Below, one piece after another: positions 1 to 8,470 of a DNA stretch of 37,909 nucleotides. The DNA comes from Ignavibacteria bacterium. Its GTDB lineage: Bacteria; Bacteroidota; Ignavibacteria; Tepidaquicellales; OLB5. A program made the position numbers and the translations under genes. The notes under the pieces were generated by a model. It saw nothing but the letters and a program-made list of their open reading frames with translations. It was not told the origin of the DNA and made no database searches. The stretch covers positions 1 to 37,909 of the forward strand of contig JANWKI010000097.1 of the NCBI GenBank assembly GCA_025451455.1. Reading direction: 5' to 3'. How positions within the stretch are numbered: position 1 is the first letter of the stretch; every line of letters begins with the position of its first letter.

Positions 1-314
1 GCACCGCCCCCATCACCAAGAAATGTATTTGAGTCTGTGGTTTCATGGTTAACAAACAGCCAGCCGCTGGTACTGGAGCCGTTGTTCGGGATATAGATAA
101 TATAATCATTCACCCCTCTTGCCGGGTAGGAGGGCCCGTTGCCGACGAGTACCGGCTGGTTCTGCTGGAAAAGTATTGAGAACTGAAATCCCGGTGGCAG
201 AAGCAAAAAATTAGTTGTGAAGTTTGTATCAAGCTGCGTGAACGGATATGACTGAGATACCGCACTGCCTGAAACCGCAATAAACAAAAGGCAGGAAATT
301 ATAATTCTTTTCAT
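1..314 (-). CDS. Truncated secreted PhoX-like/DUF839 protein (N-terminal part; continues past the window edge)
   Basis: Reverse-strand translation from ATG at 314: MKRIIISCLLFIAVSGSAVSQSYPFTQLDTNF...GVNDYIIYIPNNGSSTSGWLFVNHETTDSNTFLGDGGG. Signal peptide plus GWLFVNHE motif typical of PhoX/DUF839. Not in the supplied ORF track because it is open at the edge. Confidence 0.65.
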   Translation of the reverse strand, partial: MKRIIISCLLFIAVSGSAVSQSYPFTQLDTNFTTNFLLLPPGFQFSILFQQNQPVLVGNGPSYPARGVNDYIIYIPNNGSSTSGWLFVNHETTDSNTFLGDGGG

Positions 315-494
315 GTTGGATTCCTCAATTTTTTGATTAATTAATTTTAATATTTGTAAGACAAAAATAGAAGGTATCTGTTAGGAAATGTTTAAGCCCC
401 CATTCGGCAATGATTGCATAAAGGTTAAAAACTTGTAAGAAGAACATTAGATGATTAACAGTATGTTAATAAAGCAATTTCCCCCAAATGAAGA

Positions 495-1418
495 CTACTG
501 GTAATGGAAGAAAGAGAGGAGAATTAACAATATCCCTGAAAGCATCATCAGTCCGTCGAGATAAAAGTAAAATAGAAGATCAGAGCCATTCCTTCTGCTT
601 ATTTCGAAGCTGAATGACGTAAGTATTGCGGGAATTATCAGTATCACTGTTCTCAAAGCTGAGTATCCCCCGGTAAACAATAGAATTGAAAAACAAACGG
701 CAGCGCATATACTGATGTAAAAGATAGCTGAAATTTTCTGTAGGCTTAGAAGTGTTATTATACTCTTAATTCCCAGAGCTGAATCCGCTTCTTTATCCCT
801 TAGATCGAACAATATACATATTGAAAAAATAAAGAAGAACTTGCTTAGCGTGAAATATGTATAAACTGCACTCCACGCCGTTTGAGAGATCACCAGAGGA
901 ATGATCACCGTTACGAGCACCCACACAATTGCAAGATAAATTGTTTTGGCAAGTATGTATTTCCTTAGAAAAATGAACGGCTTCTTCGGAATTTTTGGCG
1001 CAATATACAAAAAAGTGAAAAAAAACAGCGGAAAGAGATATATAAAGAATTCTTTAAGCTGAATAAATGCGAAAAGAGAAAAGAGTGTCCCCACTGCGAA
1101 AAATATGAACAGGAGGGGCCTATGCCGGATACTCCAGATCTCGCGGCGCGAACACGGCAAATGTGCTGAAGGCAGGAACCAGTGGAAACTGTAACTGGCA
1201 AGCGTTCCGGAAAATACAAATACAAGCAGGGCGGTGTTGAGAGAAAGACTGAAAAACATTAAAGTAAAAAATACCATGGTAAGAGAACAAACGGATATAA
1301 ATATATTACTGAATACAAGGAAATCCAGTATGTTGAAAATGATATTAAACGGTTGATGGATTTTTGAAATGCTGCTCATTGATTTATGCCGTGGCTTCTT
1401 TTGCGTAACAGCCGGCAA
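495..1418 (-). CDS. Polytopic membrane protein, UbiA prenyltransferase-like
   Basis: Multiple hydrophobic segments; CILFDLRDKEADSALGIKSI resembles the second Asp-rich motif of UbiA-like proteins; the first Asp motif is not recognisable. Confidence 0.55.
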   Translation of the reverse strand: MPAVTQKKPRHKSMSSISKIHQPFNIIFNILDFLVFSNIFISVCSLTMVFFTLMFFSLSLNTALLVFVFSGTLASYSFHWFLPSAHLPCSRREIWSIRHRPLLFIFFAVGTLFSLFAFIQLKEFFIYLFPLFFFTFLYIAPKIPKKPFIFLRKYILAKTIYLAIVWVLVTVIIPLVISQTAWSAVYTYFTLSKFFFIFSICILFDLRDKEADSALGIKSIITLLSLQKISAIFYISICAAVCFSILLFTGGYSALRTVILIIPAILTSFSFEISRRNGSDLLFYFYLDGLMMLSGILLILLSFFHYQ

Positions 1419-1428
1419 TAATGAAACT

Positions 1429-1770
1429 CTACTCTTTCGTCCCGTACTGGATTATCTTCACTTTTTCCTCAGTAATCAGCGCACTGCCGATCATGTTAGT
1501 TTCTTCGAATACCTTCTTAAGTCCCGTTATTTTTTCTTCGGTATCAACAATTTCGATGACTATGGGCAGGTCGCTGGAGAGTTCAAGAAGATCTGAAGAG
1601 TGAATTTTGCTTGCCCTTCCGAAGCCCGTTATTCCCCTCAGTACAGTTACACCGGCGAAATGATTTTTGCGAAGATATTCGGTCAGGAATTGATAAAGAT
1701 TCTTACCTTCAAACTTATCTGATTCTCCAACAAATATTCTAAGCAGTATTCCGATTGATTCTTTCTGCAT
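1429..1770 (-). CDS. DUF190 family protein
   Basis: 113 aa; pattern LLRIFVGESDKFEGKNLYQFLTEYLRKNHFAGVTVLRGITGFG...LPIVIEIVDTEEKI is typical of DUF190; adjacent to crcB. Confidence 0.8.
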   Translation of the reverse strand: MQKESIGILLRIFVGESDKFEGKNLYQFLTEYLRKNHFAGVTVLRGITGFGRASKIHSSDLLELSSDLPIVIEIVDTEEKITGLKKVFEETNMIGSALITEEKVKIIQYGTKE

Positions 1771-1779
1771 ATTTTTAGA

Positions 1780-1839
1780 AACCGTTAAAACGGTTCAGTC
1801 ATTTTTATCAGCTCTCAGCCCACGACTTAAATCGTGGGC
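1780..1839. repeat. Tandem hairpin element between DUF190 and crcB genes
   Basis: AACCGTT-AA-AACGGTT (1780-1795) followed by GCCCACGA-CTTAAA-TCGTGGGC (1818-1839). Confidence 0.6.
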
Positions 1840-1883
1840 GGGTTTAGTTAGAAACAATGAAAACGATTCAGTGGTTTCAAATA

Positions 1884-2267
1884 TCATTTTGTAATAAGCA
1901 CTGCAAGTTCTTTGCCTGCATATATTGCCGCTATGCAAAGAACAAAGTTCAATATCATATTCAGAGTAAAAAGCATTATCTGATCTAGTTCAAAGAGCCT
2001 GAAAGATTCATAAGCAAAAGTTGACATGGTCGTGAATCCACCAAGAACACCGATGGTAATAAAATCACGCATATCAGGCGAAATATTTCTGCCAAGAGAT
2101 ACTGAATAAACTATGAAACCGAGTATGAAACTCCCAATTAAGTTAACGCTCAATGTACCCAAAGGAAATGACGGAATAAGGTTATTTAAAAATCTTGATA
2201 CAAGGAAACGCGAAACAGCTCCTATGAATCCCCCAAAACCTATATAAATGATCTGCATCATTGGCAA
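1884..2267 (-). CDS. crcB: Fluoride ion channel CrcB/Fluc
   Basis: 127 aa, four TM segments, GGFIGAVSRFLVSRFLN, PLGTLSVNLIGSFILGF, GVLGGFTTMSTFAYE signature. Confidence 0.93.
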   Translation of the reverse strand: MPMMQIIYIGFGGFIGAVSRFLVSRFLNNLIPSFPLGTLSVNLIGSFILGFIVYSVSLGRNISPDMRDFITIGVLGGFTTMSTFAYESFRLFELDQIMLFTLNMILNFVLCIAAIYAGKELAVLITK

Positions 2268-2349
2268 AAATAGCTATATTAGTGAATAATTTAAAGGTGC
2301 AATGAATAATGTTCTCTATGAAGCCAGCGATATAAATCCTGTTCCAAGG

Positions 2350-2392
2350 TGACAAATATCATTTGAAGGGCTGATGCCTTGACATATTTTTG
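2350..2392 (+). promoter_or_regulatory. Candidate promoter with FNR/CRP-type palindrome upstream
   Basis: TTTG (2362-2365) - 19 nt - TATTTTTG (2385-2392) matches the Bacteroidetes TTTG-N19-TAnnTTTG pattern; imperfect palindrome TGACAAATATCA (2350-2361) abuts the -33 box. Confidence 0.5.
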
Positions 2393-2394
2393 TA

Positions 2395-2847
2395 ATGAAA
2401 GGGGCGCGCGTTATGTACTTTCTTCAAAGAATTAACAGCTGGTCAGATAAGCATTACCCGCTGTGGCTTGATTTTATAAGGATGATACTCGGAATTATTT
2501 TCGTATGGAAGGGTCTTTATTTCCTTTCACATAAACAGGCAGTCGTTGAAATTGTACAAATGTACGGCTACGGGTTTTATACCATGACTCTTGTGCATTT
2601 TGTAATCGGCGTACATCTTGCCGGAGGGCTGTTGATATTCACGGGACTGCTCACAAGGTTTGCCGTGATACTTCAGCTGCCTGTTTTGCTCAGCAGCCTG
2701 ATCTTTGTCGTGATACCGAACGGATTTATGTCTATCGGGCCTGAGGCAGAACTTACTATTATAGTACTTGCACTCCTCGTAGTTTTTCTGTTCGAAGGTT
2801 CAGGACATTTATCGCTGGATGAATATATTAACAGGCATCCGGAGTGA
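2395..2847 (+). CDS. DoxX family membrane protein (true start probably ATG at 2413)
   Basis: WLDFIRMILGIIFVWKGLYFL...HLAGGLLIFTGLLTRFAVILQLPVLL; DoxX-like four-TM pattern. Confidence 0.75.
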   Translation: MKGARVMYFLQRINSWSDKHYPLWLDFIRMILGIIFVWKGLYFLSHKQAVVEIVQMYGYGFYTMTLVHFVIGVHLAGGLLIFTGLLTRFAVILQLPVLLSSLIFVVIPNGFMSIGPEAELTIIVLALLVVFLFEGSGHLSLDEYINRHPE

Positions 2848-2938
2848 AGTGATTTAAAGAAGATGAATCGAAACATCCTAAAAAGGTTCATGAACTGTGA
2901 TTAGCTTACCGTTTACAGGATTTCTTTAAGCATATATT

Positions 2939-4030
2939 CTATGCTCCTGCAGGAATTGCCACGGCGGTCAATGAATTTATATTTGCTCTTCTCTTTGCAA
3001 TCCTTGTCAAAATTATCACTGTAACAAAAAACCCAATGATAGCTATTCCGTTGAGCAGTCCTGCCAGCTGTTTATATTCCGCATTACCGGTGAAGACAAC
3101 AGATATCCTTAAAAGAAGTGTTGCCTGAAGAAATATGAACCAAATATAAAGCACAGGGCTGAAAGGATTGACCTTTAATTTTAAGACTGCAGGGAGGATC
3201 ATTGGGGCGTGTGCGAATATCATTGAGAATACGAAACCAAGGAAGAATGAATGCAGCGCTGCATCATACAATAATCCGTAATATGAACCGTATGCCATGA
3301 AGAGCCCGGTAATACCAAGCCAAACATATGCTGCAAGAAGCAATATGCCGTTGTAAAAGGTCTGCCCTGGTTTTTTAAGGGAGTGTTTTGCCATGTCGTA
3401 TTTCAAAAGCCACAGAGAAGAACCCGTCATTGAGAGCCCAAGTATGTAACCGCCGGCTGAATGGAACGGTGAAAATATCCCTGCAATAAAAAGTATCAGC
3501 AATGAAACTAATATTGCCTGCCTGAGGCCGGAAACATTCAGGTAACGCGAAAATTCCAAACGCTCACCTGTAATTGTGAAAAACAAAAATGCTATCCACC
3601 ACATAACTGCCGATGGATAGAAAGATGTTTTGATGAGCATCAGGTTCCCTATCACATAGCAGAGAGCGCCGCACATCAGTACAAGGATGAAGATTTTTTT
3701 GTGGTCTGCATAAAGTTTGAGATATACAAAGGTAAGACCAAGCCCTCCGAGCACCATGCAAATGTATGCCGCCTTTGAAATTCCTGCAAGCAGAAACACA
3801 ATGCTGAGCGAGTTTACGGCTGGAACCAAAAGAGCAAGCTTGTTTGGATTATTAACTGTTCTCTCAAGGCATATAAGCGTTCCCAAAAACCCGCCGACCA
3901 TGAAAGCGCCGTGATCGCCAATAGTACCAGCTGCCGGGAAATTCCAGCCGATGCGTATCCATCCATTCAAAATCCCGGTCAAAAGACTAATTAAAACAAG
4001 CGGTAAAATTAATATATGTTTATTCTTCAT
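2939..4030 (-). CDS. NnrS-like polytopic membrane protein
   Basis: 363 aa, about 12 hydrophobic segments, GDHGAFMVGGFLGTLICLERTV and FVFSMIFAHAPMILPAVL typical of NnrS-like proteins. Confidence 0.65.
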   Translation of the reverse strand: MKNKHILILPLVLISLLTGILNGWIRIGWNFPAAGTIGDHGAFMVGGFLGTLICLERTVNNPNKLALLVPAVNSLSIVFLLAGISKAAYICMVLGGLGLTFVYLKLYADHKKIFILVLMCGALCYVIGNLMLIKTSFYPSAVMWWIAFLFFTITGERLEFSRYLNVSGLRQAILVSLLILFIAGIFSPFHSAGGYILGLSMTGSSLWLLKYDMAKHSLKKPGQTFYNGILLLAAYVWLGITGLFMAYGSYYGLLYDAALHSFFLGFVFSMIFAHAPMILPAVLKLKVNPFSPVLYIWFIFLQATLLLRISVVFTGNAEYKQLAGLLNGIAIIGFFVTVIILTRIAKRRANINSLTAVAIPAGA

Positions 4031-4096
4031 TTTTTTTAATTGTCAGTAGGTACTTTATTCATTACTCAAAATTAGCTTAAAGAGGTCGTATTTCAT

Positions 4097-4110
4097 TTGA
4101 TTTAAGTCAA
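4097..4110 (-). promoter_or_regulatory. Candidate FNR/DNR-type operator upstream of the NnrS-like gene
   Basis: TTGATTTAAGTCAA, one mismatch from TTGAT-N4-ATCAA, about 67 bp upstream of the start at 4030. Confidence 0.5.
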
Positions 4111-4353
4111 AATTAGCAAATTTCTAAAGGAATAATCATTTTTCAGCCACATTTGGGGAACATCAAACTCAAACCCCGCATTGCACATTACCCGGACTGT
4201 AATGCAAAGGATTAGCGGTAATCGGGAAGCGAATCAGGTACGAAAAAAAGAAACCTTACAGCTTATATATCTCAAGTTACTATTTATGATTCTTATTATT
4301 CCGTTGTAATAAGCGAAATGAATTGCTAAAATTGCAGTACAGAATAAATTACT

Positions 4354-5241
4354 ATGAAGAGTTTCCCTCTATTGGTCTTGTGTATTACTATATTTACAGG
4401 AGAAGTATTTTCACAGTGCTCTGATGCAGGTGTGTGTATTATTGGTAAGTATCACAGACGGGAGCTGAAGCAAAATGAAAGCAGTATTTCGTTTGGTTAT
4501 ATTTTCGGAACCAGCGGAAAGGATCCGGATATTAATGGTACGCTCAATAACCTGAGTTTTGGCACGGTGTTCCTTGAAGCCGATATCAATATTGCAAAAA
4601 ACTTCTGGCTCGATGGCGGGATCCCGTATTCTTTTATTTCAGGGCCGCTGGGAGAAAATAACGGTATTGGAGATCTTATTCTGGTTTTCTCCAGAAGTTT
4701 TATGATAAAAAAGACCCACCGGCTGACATTTTCGCTCGGAGGAAAATTCGCAACAGGAAAAGTTAATTCAGACGACACTCTTCCGCAGCGTTATATGCCC
4801 GGGCTCGGAACAAACGATCTGCTTGCAGGCGCAACGTATACTTACCAGAATTACTACTTCGGCGCGGGCTATCAAAAACCATTTGGCAGAAGCAGTAATT
4901 ATGAAACAAGGCTTAAACGCGGCGATGATCTGCTTTTTAGAGCGGGATTTTTTGAGCAGCTCGACAAAATTGGTATTAAAGCGGAAGTACTGACAATTCT
5001 CAGGATACAGACCTCCAGCGTACGCGACCCCAATGGACCCGAAGACAGTTTCGTGGAAATTGATGGAACGAACGAAACGCAGGTGAACCTGCTTACGACA
5101 GTAAGTTACAGAGCCTCAAAAGAGATAGGGCTTACCGGACAGGCTGCGATTCCGTTTTTACCGCGGAACTATAATTACGACGGATTGAAAAGAACTTTGG
5201 CGATCTCAGGCTCGGTCAGTTACTTTTTTGGATCGAAATGA
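4354..5241 (+). CDS. Outer-membrane beta-barrel protein (transporter-like)
   Basis: Signal peptide, alternating amphipathic strands, terminal aromatic strand ISGSVSYFFGSK. Confidence 0.6.
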   Translation: MKSFPLLVLCITIFTGEVFSQCSDAGVCIIGKYHRRELKQNESSISFGYIFGTSGKDPDINGTLNNLSFGTVFLEADINIAKNFWLDGGIPYSFISGPLGENNGIGDLILVFSRSFMIKKTHRLTFSLGGKFATGKVNSDDTLPQRYMPGLGTNDLLAGATYTYQNYYFGAGYQKPFGRSSNYETRLKRGDDLLFRAGFFEQLDKIGIKAEVLTILRIQTSSVRDPNGPEDSFVEIDGTNETQVNLLTTVSYRASKEIGLTGQAAIPFLPRNYNYDGLKRTLAISGSVSYFFGSK

Positions 5242-5303
5242 ATTTAAAGCGGGATTGATTTAAGCACACATGAAAAAATTGAATTTACTATAATCCTAAT
5301 ATT

Positions 5304-6410
5304 ATGAAAACAGAAATAAGCCCCGAAATTTCGGAAATAATCAGACAAAAATTCAACGGCATTCATCACATGGTAGGCAACACACCGTTGCTTTCAATAA
5401 ACTTTACCTATCAGGGTAAGAACAGGAAGTTATTTGCCAAGAGCGAAAACCTGAACATGACCGGCAGCATAAAAGACCGAATGGCACTGCATATTCTGCG
5501 TAAAGCCTATTTAAGCGGAGCAATAAAGCCCGGCGACCTGATAGTGGAAGCAACAAGCGGTAATACGGGAATTTCATTTGCAGCGATCGGAAGAGCCATG
5601 GGGCATCCTGTTACTATATTTATGCCGGACTGGATGAGCCGCGAAAGAGTTGATCTTATTACCAGTATGGGAGCGAAGATTAATCCGGTAACCAGGGAGC
5701 AGGGCGGCTTTGTAGGCAGCATTAAACTGACAGAAGAGCTTGCAGAGCAGAACGAGAATGTTTTTTTGCCTCGCCAGTTTTCAAATGAATCGAACATTGA
5801 TGCCCATTATGAAAACACCGGACCCGAAATATGGTGGCAGCTTATGTTCAGCAATTTAAAGCCCGATTCGTTTGCTGCAGGCGTGGGGACAGGAGGAACA
5901 ATTATGGGAGTCGGTAAACGGCTGAAAGAGCTGAATCCAAATGTAAAGATACACCCTATAGAACCGGCTGAATCGCCAACATTAACTACTGGGCATAAAA
6001 TAGGGCACCACAGGATACAGGGGATCTCTGATGAATTCATACCTGCAATTGTGAATCTTGAACAGACGGATAACGTAATTGCTGTTCATGACGGCGATGC
6101 GATTATAATGGCTCAAATGCTGGCCTCTCAGCTTGGGCTTGCAGTCGGGATATCTTCCGGCGCGAATTTTATCGGAGCACTGATGGCGCAAAATGAATTA
6201 GGCGAAGATTCTGTTGTTGCAACAGTGTTTCCTGACTCAAACAAGAAATACTTAAGCACTGACTTACTAAGAAAAGAGCCCGTCAGAAACGGGTATTTAT
6301 CACCGGATATAGAGCTGATAGATTTCCGCGCATATAAAAGGGTTTGCCATACCTGCTGTGATTATACGGACTGCGAACAGAAAATTTCAATTACAGGCAT
6401 AAATCCATGA
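5304..6410 (+). CDS. Cysteine synthase-family PLP enzyme with C-terminal Cys cluster
   Basis: [21 protein letters not shown] (PLP Lys), [35 protein letters not shown]-terminus [14 protein letters not shown]. Confidence 0.88.
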   Translation: MKTEISPEISEIIRQKFNGIHHMVGNTPLLSINFTYQGKNRKLFAKSENLNMTGSIKDRMALHILRKAYLSGAIKPGDLIVEATSGNTGISFAAIGRAMGHPVTIFMPDWMSRERVDLITSMGAKINPVTREQGGFVGSIKLTEELAEQNENVFLPRQFSNESNIDAHYENTGPEIWWQLMFSNLKPDSFAAGVGTGGTIMGVGKRLKELNPNVKIHPIEPAESPTLTTGHKIGHHRIQGISDEFIPAIVNLEQTDNVIAVHDGDAIIMAQMLASQLGLAVGISSGANFIGALMAQNELGEDSVVATVFPDSNKKYLSTDLLRKEPVRNGYLSPDIELIDFRAYKRVCHTCCDYTDCEQKISITGINP

Positions 6411-6411
6411 G

Positions 6412-7656
6412 TTACTTCACAAGTATCATCTTCAGTGTTTTGGAGAATTTCTGATCGTCGCCTTCAATAATAATTCGGTAAAAATACACACCGGTTGCAA
6501 AGTTTGAACCGTCGAACTCAACAGTATGGTAGCCGGCACTTAAAGTTTCATTAATAAGTTCGGCGATTTCTCTTCCTGTAATATCCAGAAGGGTAAGCTT
6601 TACAAAAGATTTACCGGGCAAATCAAATTTAATTACAGTTGCAGGATTAAAGGGGTTTGGATAATTTTGGTAAAGATTATAGGTAACAGGTATCATATTA
6701 CTGTTTGAAATCAATGAAGTAAATATCCCTCCGCCATTAGTTGTTTTAAATATTTTGCCCCCAAACCCGCAGGTAAAACCAGTATTCTGGTTTACAAAAC
6801 AGACCGACTTTGGTGTAAAAGACGGGATGTCCTGCGCTGTCCAGTTCAAGCCTCCGTTAGAAGTAGCAAATATCCCGTTATTTTGTGAAGCAACATACGC
6901 TACAGCTGAGTTCACAGAGTGAATTGACAAATAAACTGTAATCGGAAGAAATCCAAAATTGGTTATCCAGTTTTGACCACCGTCAGTTGTTTTTTGCAAA
7001 GTTCCTAATTGAGATATTGCATAACCTGAGTTATCATCTGAAAAACTCATCGAAATAAGTTCTGATGAATTATTAGTGGGAGGTGTGATAATCCAGTTTA
7101 ACCCCCCATCTGTTGATTTCCATATCCTTTGCGCCGAGGATATATAACCTGTATCAGGAGAAGTAAATTGAATATTTCTTATATTAAGGAATCCGCTGGT
7201 TATTTGTTCTATCCAGTTCTGGCCGCCGTTTGTGGTTTTATAAAGTTTTCCGCTGGCTCCTCCTGTAAAACCCGTCACGTTATTTATAAACCAAATATCA
7301 AACTGGTTAAAAGGCGCATCATCCGGCAAGGTGAGCCAGTTTAACCCCCCGTTAGATGTTTTGAATCTTTTGCCGGCACTTCCAATTGCATAGCCGGTAT
7401 TTACCGAAGGGAAGTGAATAGATACAATTTCGGTATTAACGGGCACGGAAGACTGGAGCCAGTTGCTGCCGGAGTTTGTAGTACTAAGAAACGTATTCCT
7501 TCCTCCGATATGACCGTTGTTTGAGTCTAAAAAATAAATACAATTCAGAATACTATCAGTTGGTGAAGATTGTTGTACCCACTGCGAATGAGCAGTATCC
7601 GAAAAAATAACTGATAATAAAATTAAACCCGCGAAAAGCTTATAATAATTTTGCAT
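6412..7656 (-). CDS. Secreted Ycf48-like beta-propeller protein with T9SS sorting domain
   Basis: Signal peptide; repeats of the type KTTNGGQNWI...NTGY; C-terminal YQNYPNPFNPATVIKFDLP...GVYFYRIIIEGDDQKFSKTLKMILVK. Confidence 0.85.
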   Translation of the reverse strand: MQNYYKLFAGLILLSVIFSDTAHSQWVQQSSPTDSILNCIYFLDSNNGHIGGRNTFLSTTNSGSNWLQSSVPVNTEIVSIHFPSVNTGYAIGSAGKRFKTSNGGLNWLTLPDDAPFNQFDIWFINNVTGFTGGASGKLYKTTNGGQNWIEQITSGFLNIRNIQFTSPDTGYISSAQRIWKSTDGGLNWIITPPTNNSSELISMSFSDDNSGYAISQLGTLQKTTDGGQNWITNFGFLPITVYLSIHSVNSAVAYVASQNNGIFATSNGGLNWTAQDIPSFTPKSVCFVNQNTGFTCGFGGKIFKTTNGGGIFTSLISNSNMIPVTYNLYQNYPNPFNPATVIKFDLPGKSFVKLTLLDITGREIAELINETLSAGYHTVEFDGSNFATGVYFYRIIIEGDDQKFSKTLKMILVK

Positions 7657-7675
7657 AATTTTATGAAATTACTTA

Positions 7676-8434
7676 TTATTTTATTAAAATAATTTTCTTT
7701 ATGTCTGAAAAATTCCCTGCATTCATTCTATAGAAATATACTCCGCTTGCCAGATTTGAGCCGTCAAACTCAACCGTATAGTATCCTGCATCCTGCATCT
7801 TATCCACAAGCGCAGCAACTTCCCTGCCAGTTACATCATATACTTTTATGGATATTTTCATTTGGACCGGAAGCTCATAACCTATCTTTGATTTTGGATT
7901 CGAAGGATTCGGATAGTTCTGGCCTAAAGAAAAGATGTTTGGGGGCACAATTACGACATCACTTTCCAGTTCAAAATATTCAAAAATACCGTTGTAATCT
8001 AATTGTTTAAGGCGGTATTTATATGACCCCGTTTGAAGTTTTTTATCTTCATATACGTAACTTTTGGGAGTACTAGATGTACCGTTGCCGTGTACAAAAG
8101 CAATTTTCTGCCACCCTTCGACTCCGCTCAGGGTGACACGGCGTTCAACATCAAACCCTGAATTATTCAGTTCGGCTTCCGTTATCCAGCTTAAAGCTGC
8201 ATTGTTCTTATTGACCGAAAAACTGAAAGAGGAAAGCAGAACAGGAAGCGGACCCTGGCATATTGTCCCCCCGCCCGAGTATGTTCCGTTGATTATGATA
8301 GCATCGGCACAAACATCGGCTCCCGAGCTTATATCGATCAGCGAGCCCGGATCGTATGTAATGTTGCTCTGAGAAAATTGAAAATCGCAGATTAGCAGAT
8401 TAAAGATTAAAAGAATAAATATCTTAGTTTTCAT
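7676..8434 (-). CDS. Secreted T9SS-sorted protein, partner of the upstream S74 fibre gene (ORF track start 8467; MKTKIF at 8434 more likely)
   Basis: Signal peptide MKTKIFILLIFNLLICDFQFSQ; DISSGADVCADAIIINGTYSGGGTICQGPLPVLLSSF; C-terminal YPNPSNPKSKIGYELP...KKIILIK; paralog of 11522-12349. Confidence 0.8.
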   Translation of the reverse strand: MKTKIFILLIFNLLICDFQFSQSNITYDPGSLIDISSGADVCADAIIINGTYSGGGTICQGPLPVLLSSFSFSVNKNNAALSWITEAELNNSGFDVERRVTLSGVEGWQKIAFVHGNGTSSTPKSYVYEDKKLQTGSYKYRLKQLDYNGIFEYFELESDVVIVPPNIFSLGQNYPNPSNPKSKIGYELPVQMKISIKVYDVTGREVAALVDKMQDAGYYTVEFDGSNLASGVYFYRMNAGNFSDIKKIILIK

Positions 8435-8470
8435 AATTATTTTGCCACGAATTACACCAATTTTCACGAT

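Noticed and set aside
2341-2383. GGGCTGATGCCTTGAC with CCAAGG/CCTTG pairing resembles the 3' part of a fluoride riboswitch near crcB
   Set aside because: The 5' half (GGnGATGrnnTTCnCC) is absent and it lies on the strand of the DoxX gene, not crcB; explained better as promoter plus FNR/CRP-type site.
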